Shown here piece by piece: positions 1 through 6,102 of a stretch of 10,937 nt of DNA. Location of the stretch: assembly GCA_029932715.1 (NCBI GenBank), contig JAOZPO010000034.1, positions 1-10,937 on the forward strand, written 5' to 3'. The stretch comes from Halobacteria archaeon. Its GTDB lineage: Archaea; Halobacteriota; Syntropharchaeia; Alkanophagales; Methanospirareceae. The stretch's first letter is position 1, and every line of letters begins with the position of its first letter. The notes below the pieces were generated by a model. The model did no database searches, had not been told where the DNA came from, and was given only the letters and a program-made list of their open reading frames with translations. The translations under genes and the position numbers were made by a program.

Positions 1-1194
1 TACGCCTGAGATAAATTTAGTTTTTAAATGCGTTGAAGCAAACGAGTCCAGCTCCCCATATCCTTTCTTTCCTACAAAACACATTACATTGCACCCCTGT
101 ACCCGAATTAATGCCATTAGCTCTCTAACAGTCCTGTCAATATCTCCTACCTCTTCTAAATTGATAAAGACGGTACTTCTCTCTTTCTCCTTTATCGTAT
201 CCACGTGATCTTTTATGTCCTCTATTATCGTTACATTATCTCTATATTCCTGCTTTACCAATGCGGTAATATTGTTTATGTAGTCAGTATGCATAACCGA
301 GGCGAACATGAGCGCCCTACCGAGGTTGAGTGCATTTATCGAAAAAGCATGTGCTAAGACATTATATGTTACATGATCGCCTTCAAAAAGGTTAAAATTG
401 CCATAGCCCCCTGTGATCCGGTCAAGGTCTTTTATCCCTGTTGACAATCTCGTATCGCTGAAGTCAGGAATAGGGTCAGGGATAGTAGGATTTTCTATTG
501 CCGCATCAACACCTCTAAACTCGACAAAGCATTTAAAAATGCCTTTATTAAGAGAGAATAGGCGAACAGGATTTGTTATCTGGCATCCTCGTAACTTTTG
601 CATACGCATCCATCGCAACCGACGGTCTTCATACATGTCGCTTTCTACTGTTACTACACCATCAACGAGATAGTCGAGAGCGGTTTGCCCCAGGTATTCA
701 ACGAGTAAAATAATCTTCGTCTTTGTTCTCCGGGCGACATCGCACAAATTATGCTCTAAACCCTCTTTATCCCTTTGTTCATAATAGCCAGAGTAAAATG
801 CGATTGCCTCCCAGGAATCAATGATAATAATTGGATTTTGCATCTTTTCTGTCCTTGAATAAACTGATTTTAGGAATTCAGGGACATTACTGTGTTTAAG
901 CGGTTTTATGGTTACTTGCTTTAATGCCGTTGTGCGCTCACCTTCTGGCTGTGTAGCATCTACGATGTTATCAGGTGATATCTCGTCCTTTATCCATGGA
1001 TGCTGCATATATAACGTATCCGCATCAACCCTGGTGGAGAGATAAATGCCATTTCCCTCCAGCGTGCTCAACAAAGTAAGAGCAAATACCGTTTTACCCG
1101 ATCCCGGGGCTCCCTTTATCAATAACGTTTTCCCATAGTCATCTTTGAAGAAAGTGTTTATCTCGGTGGGAATACGTGAATAATCCTTTATCAT
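1..1194 (-). CDS. GvpD/KaiC-like P-loop ATPase, partial (C-terminus beyond the left edge)
   Basis: Reading the minus strand from an ATG at 1194 gives 398 uninterrupted codons to the window edge; no stop is reached, so the gene is cut. A Walker A motif, GAPGSGKT, lies at residues 28-35 and a Walker B, IIIID, at about 122-126. LRWMRMQKLRG (about 193-203) resembles the arginine/KMRG segment that closes KaiC/RecA-like ATPase domains. A second domain starts with LSTGIKDLDRITGG (about 250-263), the usual KaiC-type opening, but the P-loop expected just after it reads FEGDHVT and lacks the GKT lysine. So one active-looking and one degenerate RecA-like domain are seen. The N-terminus (IPTEINTFF before the P-loop) resembles archaeal GvpD-type proteins, a family named after a gas-vesicle regulator but widespread in archaea without gas vesicles. 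Its role here is unknown; regulatory or signalling ATPase is an inference. No Shine-Dalgarno is seen, and the mRNA is probably leaderless. Confidence 0.85.
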   Translation of the reverse strand, partial: MIKDYSRIPTEINTFFKDDYGKTLLIKGAPGSGKTVFALTLLSTLEGNGIYLSTRVDADTLYMQHPWIKDEISPDNIVDATQPEGERTTALKQVTIKPLKHSNVPEFLKSVYSRTEKMQNPIIIIDSWEAIAFYSGYYEQRDKEGLEHNLCDVARRTKTKIILLVEYLGQTALDYLVDGVVTVESDMYEDRRLRWMRMQKLRGCQITNPVRLFSLNKGIFKCFVEFRGVDAAIENPTIPDPIPDFSDTRLSTGIKDLDRITGGYGNFNLFEGDHVTYNVLAHAFSINALNLGRALMFASVMHTDYINNITALVKQEYRDNVTIIEDIKDHVDTIKEKERSTVFINLEEVGDIDRTVRELMALIRVQGCNVMCFVGKKGYGELDSFASTHLKTKFISGV

Positions 1195-1219
1195 TTGTAT
1201 TTAAAATAACCGTTGTAGC

Positions 1220-1227
1220 TTTTATTT
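1220..1227 (-). promoter_or_regulatory. Candidate TATA box for the GvpD/KaiC-like ATPase gene
   Basis: On the minus strand the sequence AAATAAAA lies about 26-33 nt upstream of the ATG at 1194. This is the spacing expected if transcription begins at or just before the start codon. No ribosome-binding motif lies between, so a leaderless mRNA fits. The box is a weak match and the region is generally AT-rich. Confidence 0.35.
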
Positions 1228-1275
1228 GTTTTATATTGCTCAATCGCTTAGCGGTACATTTGTATAACCCTTTTT

Positions 1276-1291
1276 ATAGTATCTATACTAT
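1276..1291. promoter_or_regulatory. 16-bp palindrome between divergent genes, possible operator
   Basis: The arms ATAGTAT (1276-1282) and ATACTAT (1285-1291) are exact inverted repeats separated by CT. The site sits in the only intergenic space between the divergent ATPase gene and the ribosomal cluster. It overlaps a TATA-like stretch (TTTTTATAG from 1271) that could serve the ribosomal operon. A dimeric regulator site is possible, but AT-rich promoter DNA produces such palindromes by chance. Confidence 0.3.
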
Positions 1292-1303
1292 TTCTTTCGT
1301 AAC

Positions 1304-1334
1304 TCTTTCTTTTTGAAAGAAAGATTTTTTTTTT
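1304..1334 (+). promoter_or_regulatory. Hairpin plus T-tract upstream of the rpl18e operon
   Basis: TCTTTCTTT (1304-1312) and AAAGAAAGA (1316-1324) form a perfect 9-bp stem with a 3-nt loop, followed directly by ten T residues (1325-1334). In shape this is an intrinsic terminator on the plus strand, yet no plus-strand gene lies before it in the window. If the promoter is the TATA-like stretch near 1271-1279, the hairpin would fall in the leader and could attenuate the operon. If the promoter is the T-rich stretch at 1325-1345, it is only upstream DNA. The sequence does not decide between these. Confidence 0.4.
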
Positions 1335-1379
1335 ATTTATTATTATGAAATAGTGATTAAAAGAATCAAAGGCGAAGAG

Positions 1380-1751
1380 ATGCGAAAAAAGAGAAAGACA
1401 AACCCGAGGATTGAATGGTTGATAAATGAATTGAAGAGGACTGCGAGAGAGCGAGAGGGACCTATCTGGAGGGATATAGCGAAGCGGTTAGAGAAGCCCC
1501 GAAGGCATTATGCCGAAGTAAACCTGAGTAAGATAAACAGGTATTCAAATGCGAACGATATGATAGTGGTACCCGGGAAGGTGCTAAGTGCTGGTGCGAT
1601 TGATAAACCGGTTACTATTGCTGCATTAAGCTTTAGCAAAAAGGTACGCGAAAAAGTTGATATTGATGCAGGAAGTGCGGGGAAGTGCATAAGCATTGAG
1701 GAATTGATGACGACTAACCCGAAAGGATCTGGTATAAAGATAATCGTCTGA
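1380..1751 (+). CDS. rpl18e: Large ribosomal subunit protein L18e (eL18)
   Basis: Archaeal/eukaryotic-type protein of the large ribosomal subunit. Family marks are [13 protein letters not shown] at the N-terminus, [15 protein letters not shown] and [10 protein letters not shown] in the centre, and the GSGIKIIV ending. I chose the ATG at 1380 (123 residues) because family members begin shortly before the KTNPR segment. An in-frame GTG at 1353 would add nine residues with no clear support. It is the first gene of the L18e-L13-S9-Rpo10-tRNA-Rpo6 cluster, with L13 beginning about 20-35 nt after its stop. In many euryarchaea rps11 and rpoD lie upstream of this gene; here a divergent ATPase gene takes that place. 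Identity is firm; only the start is uncertain. Confidence 0.95.
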   Translation: MRKKRKTNPRIEWLINELKRTAREREGPIWRDIAKRLEKPRRHYAEVNLSKINRYSNANDMIVVPGKVLSAGAIDKPVTIAALSFSKKVREKVDIDAGSAGKCISIEELMTTNPKGSGIKIIV

Positions 1752-1771
1752 GGCTACTAATAAAAAAGAAA

Positions 1772-2221
1772 GTGATGAGTGGAGAGATGGAGATAATAGA
1801 TGGGGAAGGGCACATCCTGGGAAGATTAGCAAGTGAAGTGGCGAGTGCATTGCTAAAAGAGAAAGGGAAGAGAATAACAATCGTCAATGCCGAGCGTGTA
1901 TTAATAAGCGGCTCAAAGGAGGCGATATTTGAGGGTTATAAAAGGAGAAAAAGACAGGGATCAAAAGAGCAGGGTCCTTACTTCCCTAAAATGCCTGATA
2001 GCATATTGAAGAGGACTGTAAGGGGGATGCTACCGTATAAGAAAGAGCGAGGTAGAGATGCTCTTTCAAGATTGCGCGTTTATTTTGGCATACCAGATGA
2101 GTACGCAGGTAAAGAGCGGAAGAGAGTAGAAAGTGCAGATGTGGAAAAGTTATCAATTGCGAAATACGTAACTTTAGGGGAAGTGAGTGAGAAGTTAGGA
2201 TGGGTACCAAAGAAAAGGTAA
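1772..2221 (+). CDS. rpl13: Large ribosomal subunit protein L13 (uL13)
   Basis: Universal large-subunit ribosomal protein. The archaeal pattern is clear: IIDGEGHILGRLASEVA, then IVNAERVLISGSKE, the KMPDSILKRTVRGMLPYKK core, and LRVYFGIP, followed by a C-terminal extension ending in VPKKR. Three in-frame starts are close together: GTG 1772, ATG 1775 and ATG 1787. Archaeal homologues usually begin directly before the IIDG segment, so ATG 1787 (about 144 residues) fits the family best, but GGAG at 1781-1784 is very close to it for a Shine-Dalgarno. I list the longest form. The 3' end overlaps the possible start of S9 at 2200, which indicates co-transcription and perhaps coupled translation. Confidence 0.95.
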   Translation: MMSGEMEIIDGEGHILGRLASEVASALLKEKGKRITIVNAERVLISGSKEAIFEGYKRRKRQGSKEQGPYFPKMPDSILKRTVRGMLPYKKERGRDALSRLRVYFGIPDEYAGKERKRVESADVEKLSIAKYVTLGEVSEKLGWVPKKR

Positions 2222-2637
2222 AGCGGATAGTGAACCAGGTAGGGAAACGGAAGACAGCAATTGCGCGAGTAACGATAAAAGAAGGTAAGGGTACTGTGAG
2301 GATAAATAAGAAGTCCTTGGACATAGTAGAACCAGAGGTGGTAAGAGAAAAGCTTTCCGAGCCTCTGTCCATTGCTTCTGAGCTCCCCGATGTTAGTGGC
2401 GATATAGGCAGCATCGAGGTGGATGTAAACGTGAGGGGCGGCGGCTTTATGGGACAGGCAGAGGCAGCTCGGACTGCTATTGCTCGCGGATTGGTGGACT
2501 GGACGAAGAACGAAGGTTTAAAGGATATGTATCTTGAATACGACAGGAGTTTATTGGTCAGTGACGTGAGGAAGAAGGAGCCCAAGAAGTTTGGTGCAAA
2601 AGGAGCAAGAGCACACAGGCAGAAGTCTTATAGGTAG
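2200..2637 (+). CDS. rps9: Small ribosomal subunit protein S9 (uS9)
   Basis: Small-subunit head protein whose C-terminal tail reaches the ribosomal P site. Seen are GKRKTAIAR near the N-terminus, GGGFMGQAEAARTAIARGL in the middle, and the strongly conserved ending KKFGAKGARAHRQKSYR. The ATG at 2200 overlaps L13 by 22 nt and gives 145 residues. An in-frame GTG at 2230 gives 135 residues, nearer the usual archaeal length, and has AAGGT at 2215-2219 as a possible Shine-Dalgarno with a 10-nt spacer. The GTG start is a serious alternative. Rpo10 follows 12 nt after the stop. Confidence 0.95.
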   Translation: MGTKEKVKRIVNQVGKRKTAIARVTIKEGKGTVRINKKSLDIVEPEVVREKLSEPLSIASELPDVSGDIGSIEVDVNVRGGGFMGQAEAARTAIARGLVDWTKNEGLKDMYLEYDRSLLVSDVRKKEPKKFGAKGARAHRQKSYR

Positions 2638-2649
2638 GTAAACTGAAAA

Positions 2650-2835
2650 ATGATTCCGGTTAGGTGCTATACATGTGGGAAGGTAATATCAGAAGTATGG
2701 GACGAATATAAAGAGAGGATAAAGCGCGAAAGTCCTGCTAAAGTTATGGATGACTTAGGTATACGGAGATATTGCTGTAGACGGATGTTTTTATCGCATG
2801 AAGAGCTGATAGATGAGATGGCACCGTATGGGTAA
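2650..2835 (+). CDS. rpoN: DNA-directed RNA polymerase subunit N (Rpo10)
   Basis: Small zinc-binding subunit of archaeal RNA polymerase, homologous to eukaryotic RPB10, acting in polymerase assembly. The 61-residue length is typical. The zinc ligands are visible as CYTC (Cys6, Cys9) and the adjacent pair in RYCCRRM (Cys42, Cys43). The N-terminal [13 protein letters not shown] and the C-terminal [10 protein letters not shown] are hallmark segments. AGGTAGGT at 2632-2639, overlapping the S9 stop, could act as Shine-Dalgarno with a 10-nt spacer. Unrelated to bacterial sigma-54, which shares the symbol rpoN. Confidence 0.97.
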   Translation: MIPVRCYTCGKVISEVWDEYKERIKRESPAKVMDDLGIRRYCCRRMFLSHEELIDEMAPYG

Positions 2836-2849
2836 CGGCTGAGAAAAGA

Positions 2850-2924
2850 GGGGTTGTAGGGTAGCTTGGACTATCCTTCGGCGTTCGGGACGCCGAGACC
2901 TGAGTTCAAATCTCAGCAACCCCA
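2850..2924 (+). tRNA. tRNA-Pro, anticodon CGG
   Basis: The strand folds as a complete 75-nt tRNA without intron. The acceptor stem GGGGTTG (2850-2856) pairs with CAACCCC (2917-2923), with discriminator A at 2924. The D-arm reads GGGTAGCTTGGACTATCC, typical of archaeal tRNA-Pro. The anticodon stem CGGCG/CGCCG encloses the loop TTCGGGA with anticodon CGG at 2886-2888 and G37. The T-arm is CTGAG-TTCAAAT-CTCAG. No CCA is encoded. It lies between rpoN and rpoK in the same direction, so it is probably cut from the operon transcript or has its own promoter; no separate box is evident. Confidence 0.95.
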
Positions 2925-2946
2925 TCTTACGAAAAAGGGCTAAAGG

Positions 2947-3138
2947 TTGGTCTGTTTGGAAAAAGAGCGAAGGAAATATACTAAATACGAAGAAGCACGT
3001 ATCATAGGTGCGAGGGCATTACAAATAGCCGCAGGTGCACCAGTACTCATAGAAACGGACGAAATAGACGCCATAGAGATAGCTATACAAGAATTTGAGA
3101 AAGGAGTTATCCCTATAACGGTGAAGAGGGAGGAATAG
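2947..3138 (+). CDS. rpoK: DNA-directed RNA polymerase subunit K (Rpo6)
   Basis: Archaeal homologue of bacterial omega and eukaryotic RPB6, which clamps the large polymerase subunit. Diagnostic residues are [25 protein letters not shown], and the C-terminal [17 protein letters not shown]. No ATG or GTG is available in frame: after an upstream stop at 2941 the only starts before the conserved core are TTG at 2947 and TTG at 2956. AAGGT at 2943-2947 is well placed for 2956 (8-nt spacer), which would give 60 residues, the usual size. Start by TTG is therefore forced by the sequence. It is the last gene of the cluster; the enolase and rps2 genes that often follow in euryarchaea are absent and metG converges instead. 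Confidence 0.95.
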   Translation: MVCLEKERRKYTKYEEARIIGARALQIAAGAPVLIETDEIDAIEIAIQEFEKGVIPITVKREE

Positions 3139-3149
3139 TAAGAATACGT

Positions 3150-4772
3150 TTATAGTTCTATCCTCCTGAACAGCTTCTTCGGCTTCACCAGCGCTTGCCC
3201 GCTTTCTATCGGCACCAGTAACTCATCAAGCTTTACAGAATGTACGTCGCTTTCCATACCTATCAGATGCCACATCTCCTGCATCTTTTCCGGCATCACC
3301 GGCTCCAGCAATATACATACCGCTTTTAGTAGCTGTAACACATCTTTTATTACTGTTCCACACCTCGCCTTACCTTCTTCTCCTTTCTTTATCAAATGCC
3401 ATGGCTCTTGACGATGAAAAGCGCGGTTACCAAAGTCTGCAAGCGACATAACAGCGTCAACGAACTTCTTGAATTCGTACTCTTCTACTGCCCTTATCGC
3501 TTCATCTCGCCGCTTCGATATCGCAACAAATATCTCTTCCTCTATATCGCCTTCGGGTACCATGGCAAAATTTTTATGAGCAAAAGTAAGAACCCGGTGA
3601 ACGAGGTTTCCAAGTACTCCAACCAGCTCATTGTTCACACGCATGGCAAAGGAGTTCCAGGAGAAATCTAACTCCTTCGTGTGGCTCGATTGTGATATTA
3701 TGTAATACCTTAGCGTATCGGGATGGAAACGTTTTAAGAACTCTGTTGTCCATACCACGTTACCTCTGCTCTTTGAAAACGTCTCCCCATTTATCTTTAC
3801 CATACCAGAGGCGACGACAGCATCAGGTAGCGAGTACCCGGCTCCTTTTAGCATCGCCGGCCAGAATATACAGTGATGATAAATGATGTCCGTGCCAATA
3901 AAATGTACAATAACTGCTGCATCATCTTTCCAATATCTATCCCAGCTTATATCCTCGTTTCCCTTTAGTAACTCTTCGGTAAACGAGATATATCCAATGG
4001 GCGCATCAACCCAGACATAAACAACCAGGTCATCCCTACCCGGGAATTTAACGCCCCAATCTAAGTTCCTGGTTATGCACCAATCCCTTAGTTCCTTCTT
4101 TACCCATTCCCGTGCATAGTTCCTGGCATTCAGCGTACCACCCAGGGTATCCAGATATGAAGCCAGGAACTCGGCGAATGCGGAAAGCAGGAAGAAGAAC
4201 TGCTCCTGATCCTTGAAGACCGCATCGTTTCCACAAATCTTGCATTTCGGCTCTATTATCTCCCCGGGTTCGAGATGTTTACCACAACTCTGGTCGCACT
4301 CATCGCCCCGAGCAATAGCGCCGCAGTACGGGCATTTCCCCTCCACGTATCTATCAGGAAGGAACCGCCCACAGGTATTGCAATATGCCTGTTTTGTGAT
4401 CTTTTTATAGACATATCCATTCTCTATCAATTTCTTCACTATCTCTTCCGTTCTTCTATGGTTGCTTTCCGAATCCGTCTGACCGTAATAGTCGAAGTCA
4501 ACATTCAGCGCTTTGAACACCTGCCTGAAATGCTCATGATACCTCTTGACCACAGCTTTGGGTGTGATGCCTTGCGCTTCTGCACTCAGCACAATCGGCG
4601 TGCCATGCGTATCGGAACCGCAAATAAAACGTACATTGTAGCACATTTTCCTGAGCATCCGCACGTATAAATCCGCGGGGACATAAGTCCTGAGGTGTCC
4701 TATGTGGCACTCACCATTAACATAAGGCAGTGCAGATGTTACCAGAATAGGCTTATCAACTGGGATTTCCAT
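3150..4772 (-). CDS. metG: Methionyl-tRNA synthetase
   Basis: Class I aminoacyl-tRNA synthetase charging tRNA-Met. The HIGH motif is at residues 23-26 after [12 protein letters not shown]. The KMSKS loop reads TFSKSRGN (about 331-338). The connective domain carries two four-cysteine zinc knuckles: Cys131/134 with Cys147/150, and Cys159/163 with Cys177/180. VWVDAPIGY and [11 protein letters not shown] are conserved active-site segments, and the C-terminal part has the helical anticodon-binding domain. At 540 residues it ends after that domain and lacks the C-terminal EMAP/Trbp111-like tRNA-binding module found in longer MetRS forms. That module may be encoded elsewhere or be absent. The stop is 11 nt from the rpoK stop, in convergent orientation. 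The upstream region suggests a leaderless transcript. Confidence 0.97.
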   Translation of the reverse strand: MEIPVDKPILVTSALPYVNGECHIGHLRTYVPADLYVRMLRKMCYNVRFICGSDTHGTPIVLSAEAQGITPKAVVKRYHEHFRQVFKALNVDFDYYGQTDSESNHRRTEEIVKKLIENGYVYKKITKQAYCNTCGRFLPDRYVEGKCPYCGAIARGDECDQSCGKHLEPGEIIEPKCKICGNDAVFKDQEQFFFLLSAFAEFLASYLDTLGGTLNARNYAREWVKKELRDWCITRNLDWGVKFPGRDDLVVYVWVDAPIGYISFTEELLKGNEDISWDRYWKDDAAVIVHFIGTDIIYHHCIFWPAMLKGAGYSLPDAVVASGMVKINGETFSKSRGNVVWTTEFLKRFHPDTLRYYIISQSSHTKELDFSWNSFAMRVNNELVGVLGNLVHRVLTFAHKNFAMVPEGDIEEEIFVAISKRRDEAIRAVEEYEFKKFVDAVMSLADFGNRAFHRQEPWHLIKKGEEGKARCGTVIKDVLQLLKAVCILLEPVMPEKMQEMWHLIGMESDVHSVKLDELLVPIESGQALVKPKKLFRRIEL

Positions 4773-4797
4773 TTCTTTATAGCATTAGGGTCTAAGA

Positions 4798-4807
4798 TTA
4801 TAAAAAA
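4798..4807 (-). promoter_or_regulatory. TATA box for metG
   Basis: The minus strand reads TTTTTTATAA here, close to the archaeal TATA consensus. Its core is centred about 26 nt before position 4775, so transcription would start within a few bases of the metG ATG at 4772. No Shine-Dalgarno is present before that ATG, which agrees with a leaderless mRNA. Confidence 0.55.
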
Positions 4808-4895
4808 GCCTTTCTTTCAAGAAGATTAACGAGAAAAAAATAAAAACAGTGGATAATACTTACTCTGAAGCGGAAAAATGGTTATATGCAATAAT

Positions 4896-4937
4896 AAAAA
4901 AACATACATGCGCAGCAGAGCTATTGCTTTACGCATG
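4896..4937 (-). terminator. Hairpin/T-tract terminator of the exported-protein gene
   Basis: On the minus strand, 34 nt after the stop codon at 4972, CATGCG (4932-4937) pairs with CGCATG (4907-4912). Inside it AGCA/TGCT (4914-4917 with 4925-4928) adds a second stem. Four bases later comes a run of seven T (4896-4902 as A on the plus strand). The outer arm is part of the 10-bp palindrome ACGCATGCGT at 4931-4940. Shape, position and T-run together fit a transcription terminator. Confidence 0.6.
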
Positions 4938-4971
4938 CGTTTCCATTCCACTCCTGTGCTCTTATCTCATT

Positions 4972-5496
4972 TCACGGAAAGATCTTCCAGTAATTGCTGG
5001 ATTGGGACTCATTGAGTGCACGAAGGAGATACTGGTTCATGCCATCCATCATAGGGTCAGACCTATGATAACTCCAGCCATAGGGCATAAAAACAGCCCC
5101 TTCTGGTATCGTCTCTGCTGCTGCTAACGGGAAAACGCGAGTATACGGATTTCTGGCTCTGGACTCGTTGAGTGCACGAAGAAGATATTGGTTGACATTG
5201 TCCATCATAGTGTTCTGTCCTGTGTACATCCTATTCCATGCTCCCCCGCGCTCTGGCGAATTCCATAGTGGCACACCTATTGACGCCTCTGATGGGATCG
5301 TTAGATTATAAGGTACGGGTGTTGGACGGTACCCCGCCTGAGAGAATACATAATCCTGATTTCTAACTCCCTCTTGACAAACGACTGGCGTCACTCTTTC
5401 TACGGCTTGCCAACTTGCGATTACTGTGCTAACTGTACCACACAAGATAAATATCCCTGCTATGCCTAATATCCCTAACTTCTTTGCCCTATTCAT
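4972..5496 (-). CDS. Small exported protein with an internal duplication, function unknown
   Basis: I do not recognise this 174-residue protein. The N-terminus is a signal peptide: basic residues in MNRAKK, a hydrophobic stretch (LGILGIAGIFILCG), and a plausible cleavage after VIA at residue 27. There is no proper lipobox and no further membrane segment, so it is probably released or surface-bound. Two related units follow, at about 66-123 and 129-174. Each begins with TIP, contains an aromatic/Pro/Gly-rich stretch, then MMDxxNQYLLRALNES, and ends in FP. NLT at 64-66 and NES at 110-112 and 162-164 are N-glycosylation sequons, one NES in each repeat. The start is firm: a full GAGGAGGT Shine-Dalgarno lies 6 nt upstream. 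The gene has its own TATA box and terminator, so it is probably expressed alone. A surface or envelope role is inference. Confidence 0.75.
   Translation of the reverse strand: MNRAKKLGILGIAGIFILCGTVSTVIASWQAVERVTPVVCQEGVRNQDYVFSQAGYRPTPVPYNLTIPSEASIGVPLWNSPERGGAWNRMYTGQNTMMDNVNQYLLRALNESRARNPYTRVFPLAAAETIPEGAVFMPYGWSYHRSDPMMDGMNQYLLRALNESQSSNYWKIFP
5005..5054 (-). repeat. C-terminal copy of a duplicated coding segment
   Basis: These 50 bases match 5161-5210 closely, with an offset of 156 bp (52 codons), so the reading frame is kept. The copy encodes MMDGMNQYLLRALNES. The identity at DNA as well as protein level indicates a tandem duplication within the exported-protein gene. Confidence 0.8.
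5161..5210 (-). repeat. N-terminal copy of the duplicated coding segment
   Basis: Partner of 5005-5054. It encodes MMDNVNQYLLRALNES. The differences lie mainly at third codon positions and in the two residues after MMD, so the helix-like NQYLLRALNES part appears to be under selection. Confidence 0.8.
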
Positions 5497-5502
5497 GTTA
5501 TT

Positions 5503-5510
5503 ACCTCCTC
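5503..5510 (-). promoter_or_regulatory. Strong Shine-Dalgarno of the exported-protein gene
   Basis: The minus strand reads GAGGAGGT, a full match to the anti-Shine-Dalgarno, 6 nt before the ATG at 5496. It is the strongest ribosome-binding site in the window and fixes this start codon. Most neighbouring first genes show none. Confidence 0.85.
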
Positions 5511-5550
5511 AGTTCTATTATTCGGTATTATTAATTAATGTTCATCTCCC

Positions 5551-5558
5551 TTTATAAA
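5551..5558 (-). promoter_or_regulatory. TATA box of the exported-protein gene
   Basis: TTTATAAA on the minus strand is a near-consensus archaeal TATA box, preceded by the purine-rich GGAAGG (a possible BRE region). Transcription would start near 5528-5530, giving a leader of about 30-35 nt that contains the Shine-Dalgarno. The palindrome TTAATTAA (5531-5538) lies at about the start site. Confidence 0.55.
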
Positions 5559-5573
5559 CCTTCCTATTCTCTC

Positions 5574-5591
5574 TTTTTATCTATATTTTTA
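5574..5591 (+). promoter_or_regulatory. TATA region for ribC
   Basis: TTTTTATCTATATTTTTA on the plus strand contains a TATA-like core centred near 5585, so transcription would begin around 5611. The ribC ATG is at 5617 and no Shine-Dalgarno precedes it, so the mRNA is probably leaderless or nearly so. It lies back to back with the exported-protein promoter. Confidence 0.45.
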
Positions 5592-5607
5592 ACAGGGGTA
5601 TGATTAA

Positions 5608-6075
<468 letters not shown>

Positions 6076-6102
6076 TTATAACCGTATCGCTGTGTCAATT
6101 AC

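Noticed and set aside
413..673. Plus-strand frame of 86 codons inside the ATPase gene
   Set aside because: It is antisense to the continuous ATPase frame, which has Walker motifs; the frame itself has no family features.
1986..2585. Minus-strand frame of 199 codons across L13 and S9
   Set aside because: It is a long antisense shadow of two certain ribosomal protein genes, and the encoded sequence is Ser/Leu-rich without motifs.
4849..5127. Plus-strand frame of 92 codons starting with GTG
   Set aside because: Its second half is antisense to the duplicated segment of the exported-protein gene and its first half runs through the minus-strand terminator hairpin. It has no Shine-Dalgarno and no recognisable motif.
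5005..5210. The two similar 50-bp segments as a CRISPR or mobile-element repeat
   Set aside because: There are only two copies, both in frame within one coding sequence, with no spacer array, terminal inverted repeats or target duplication.
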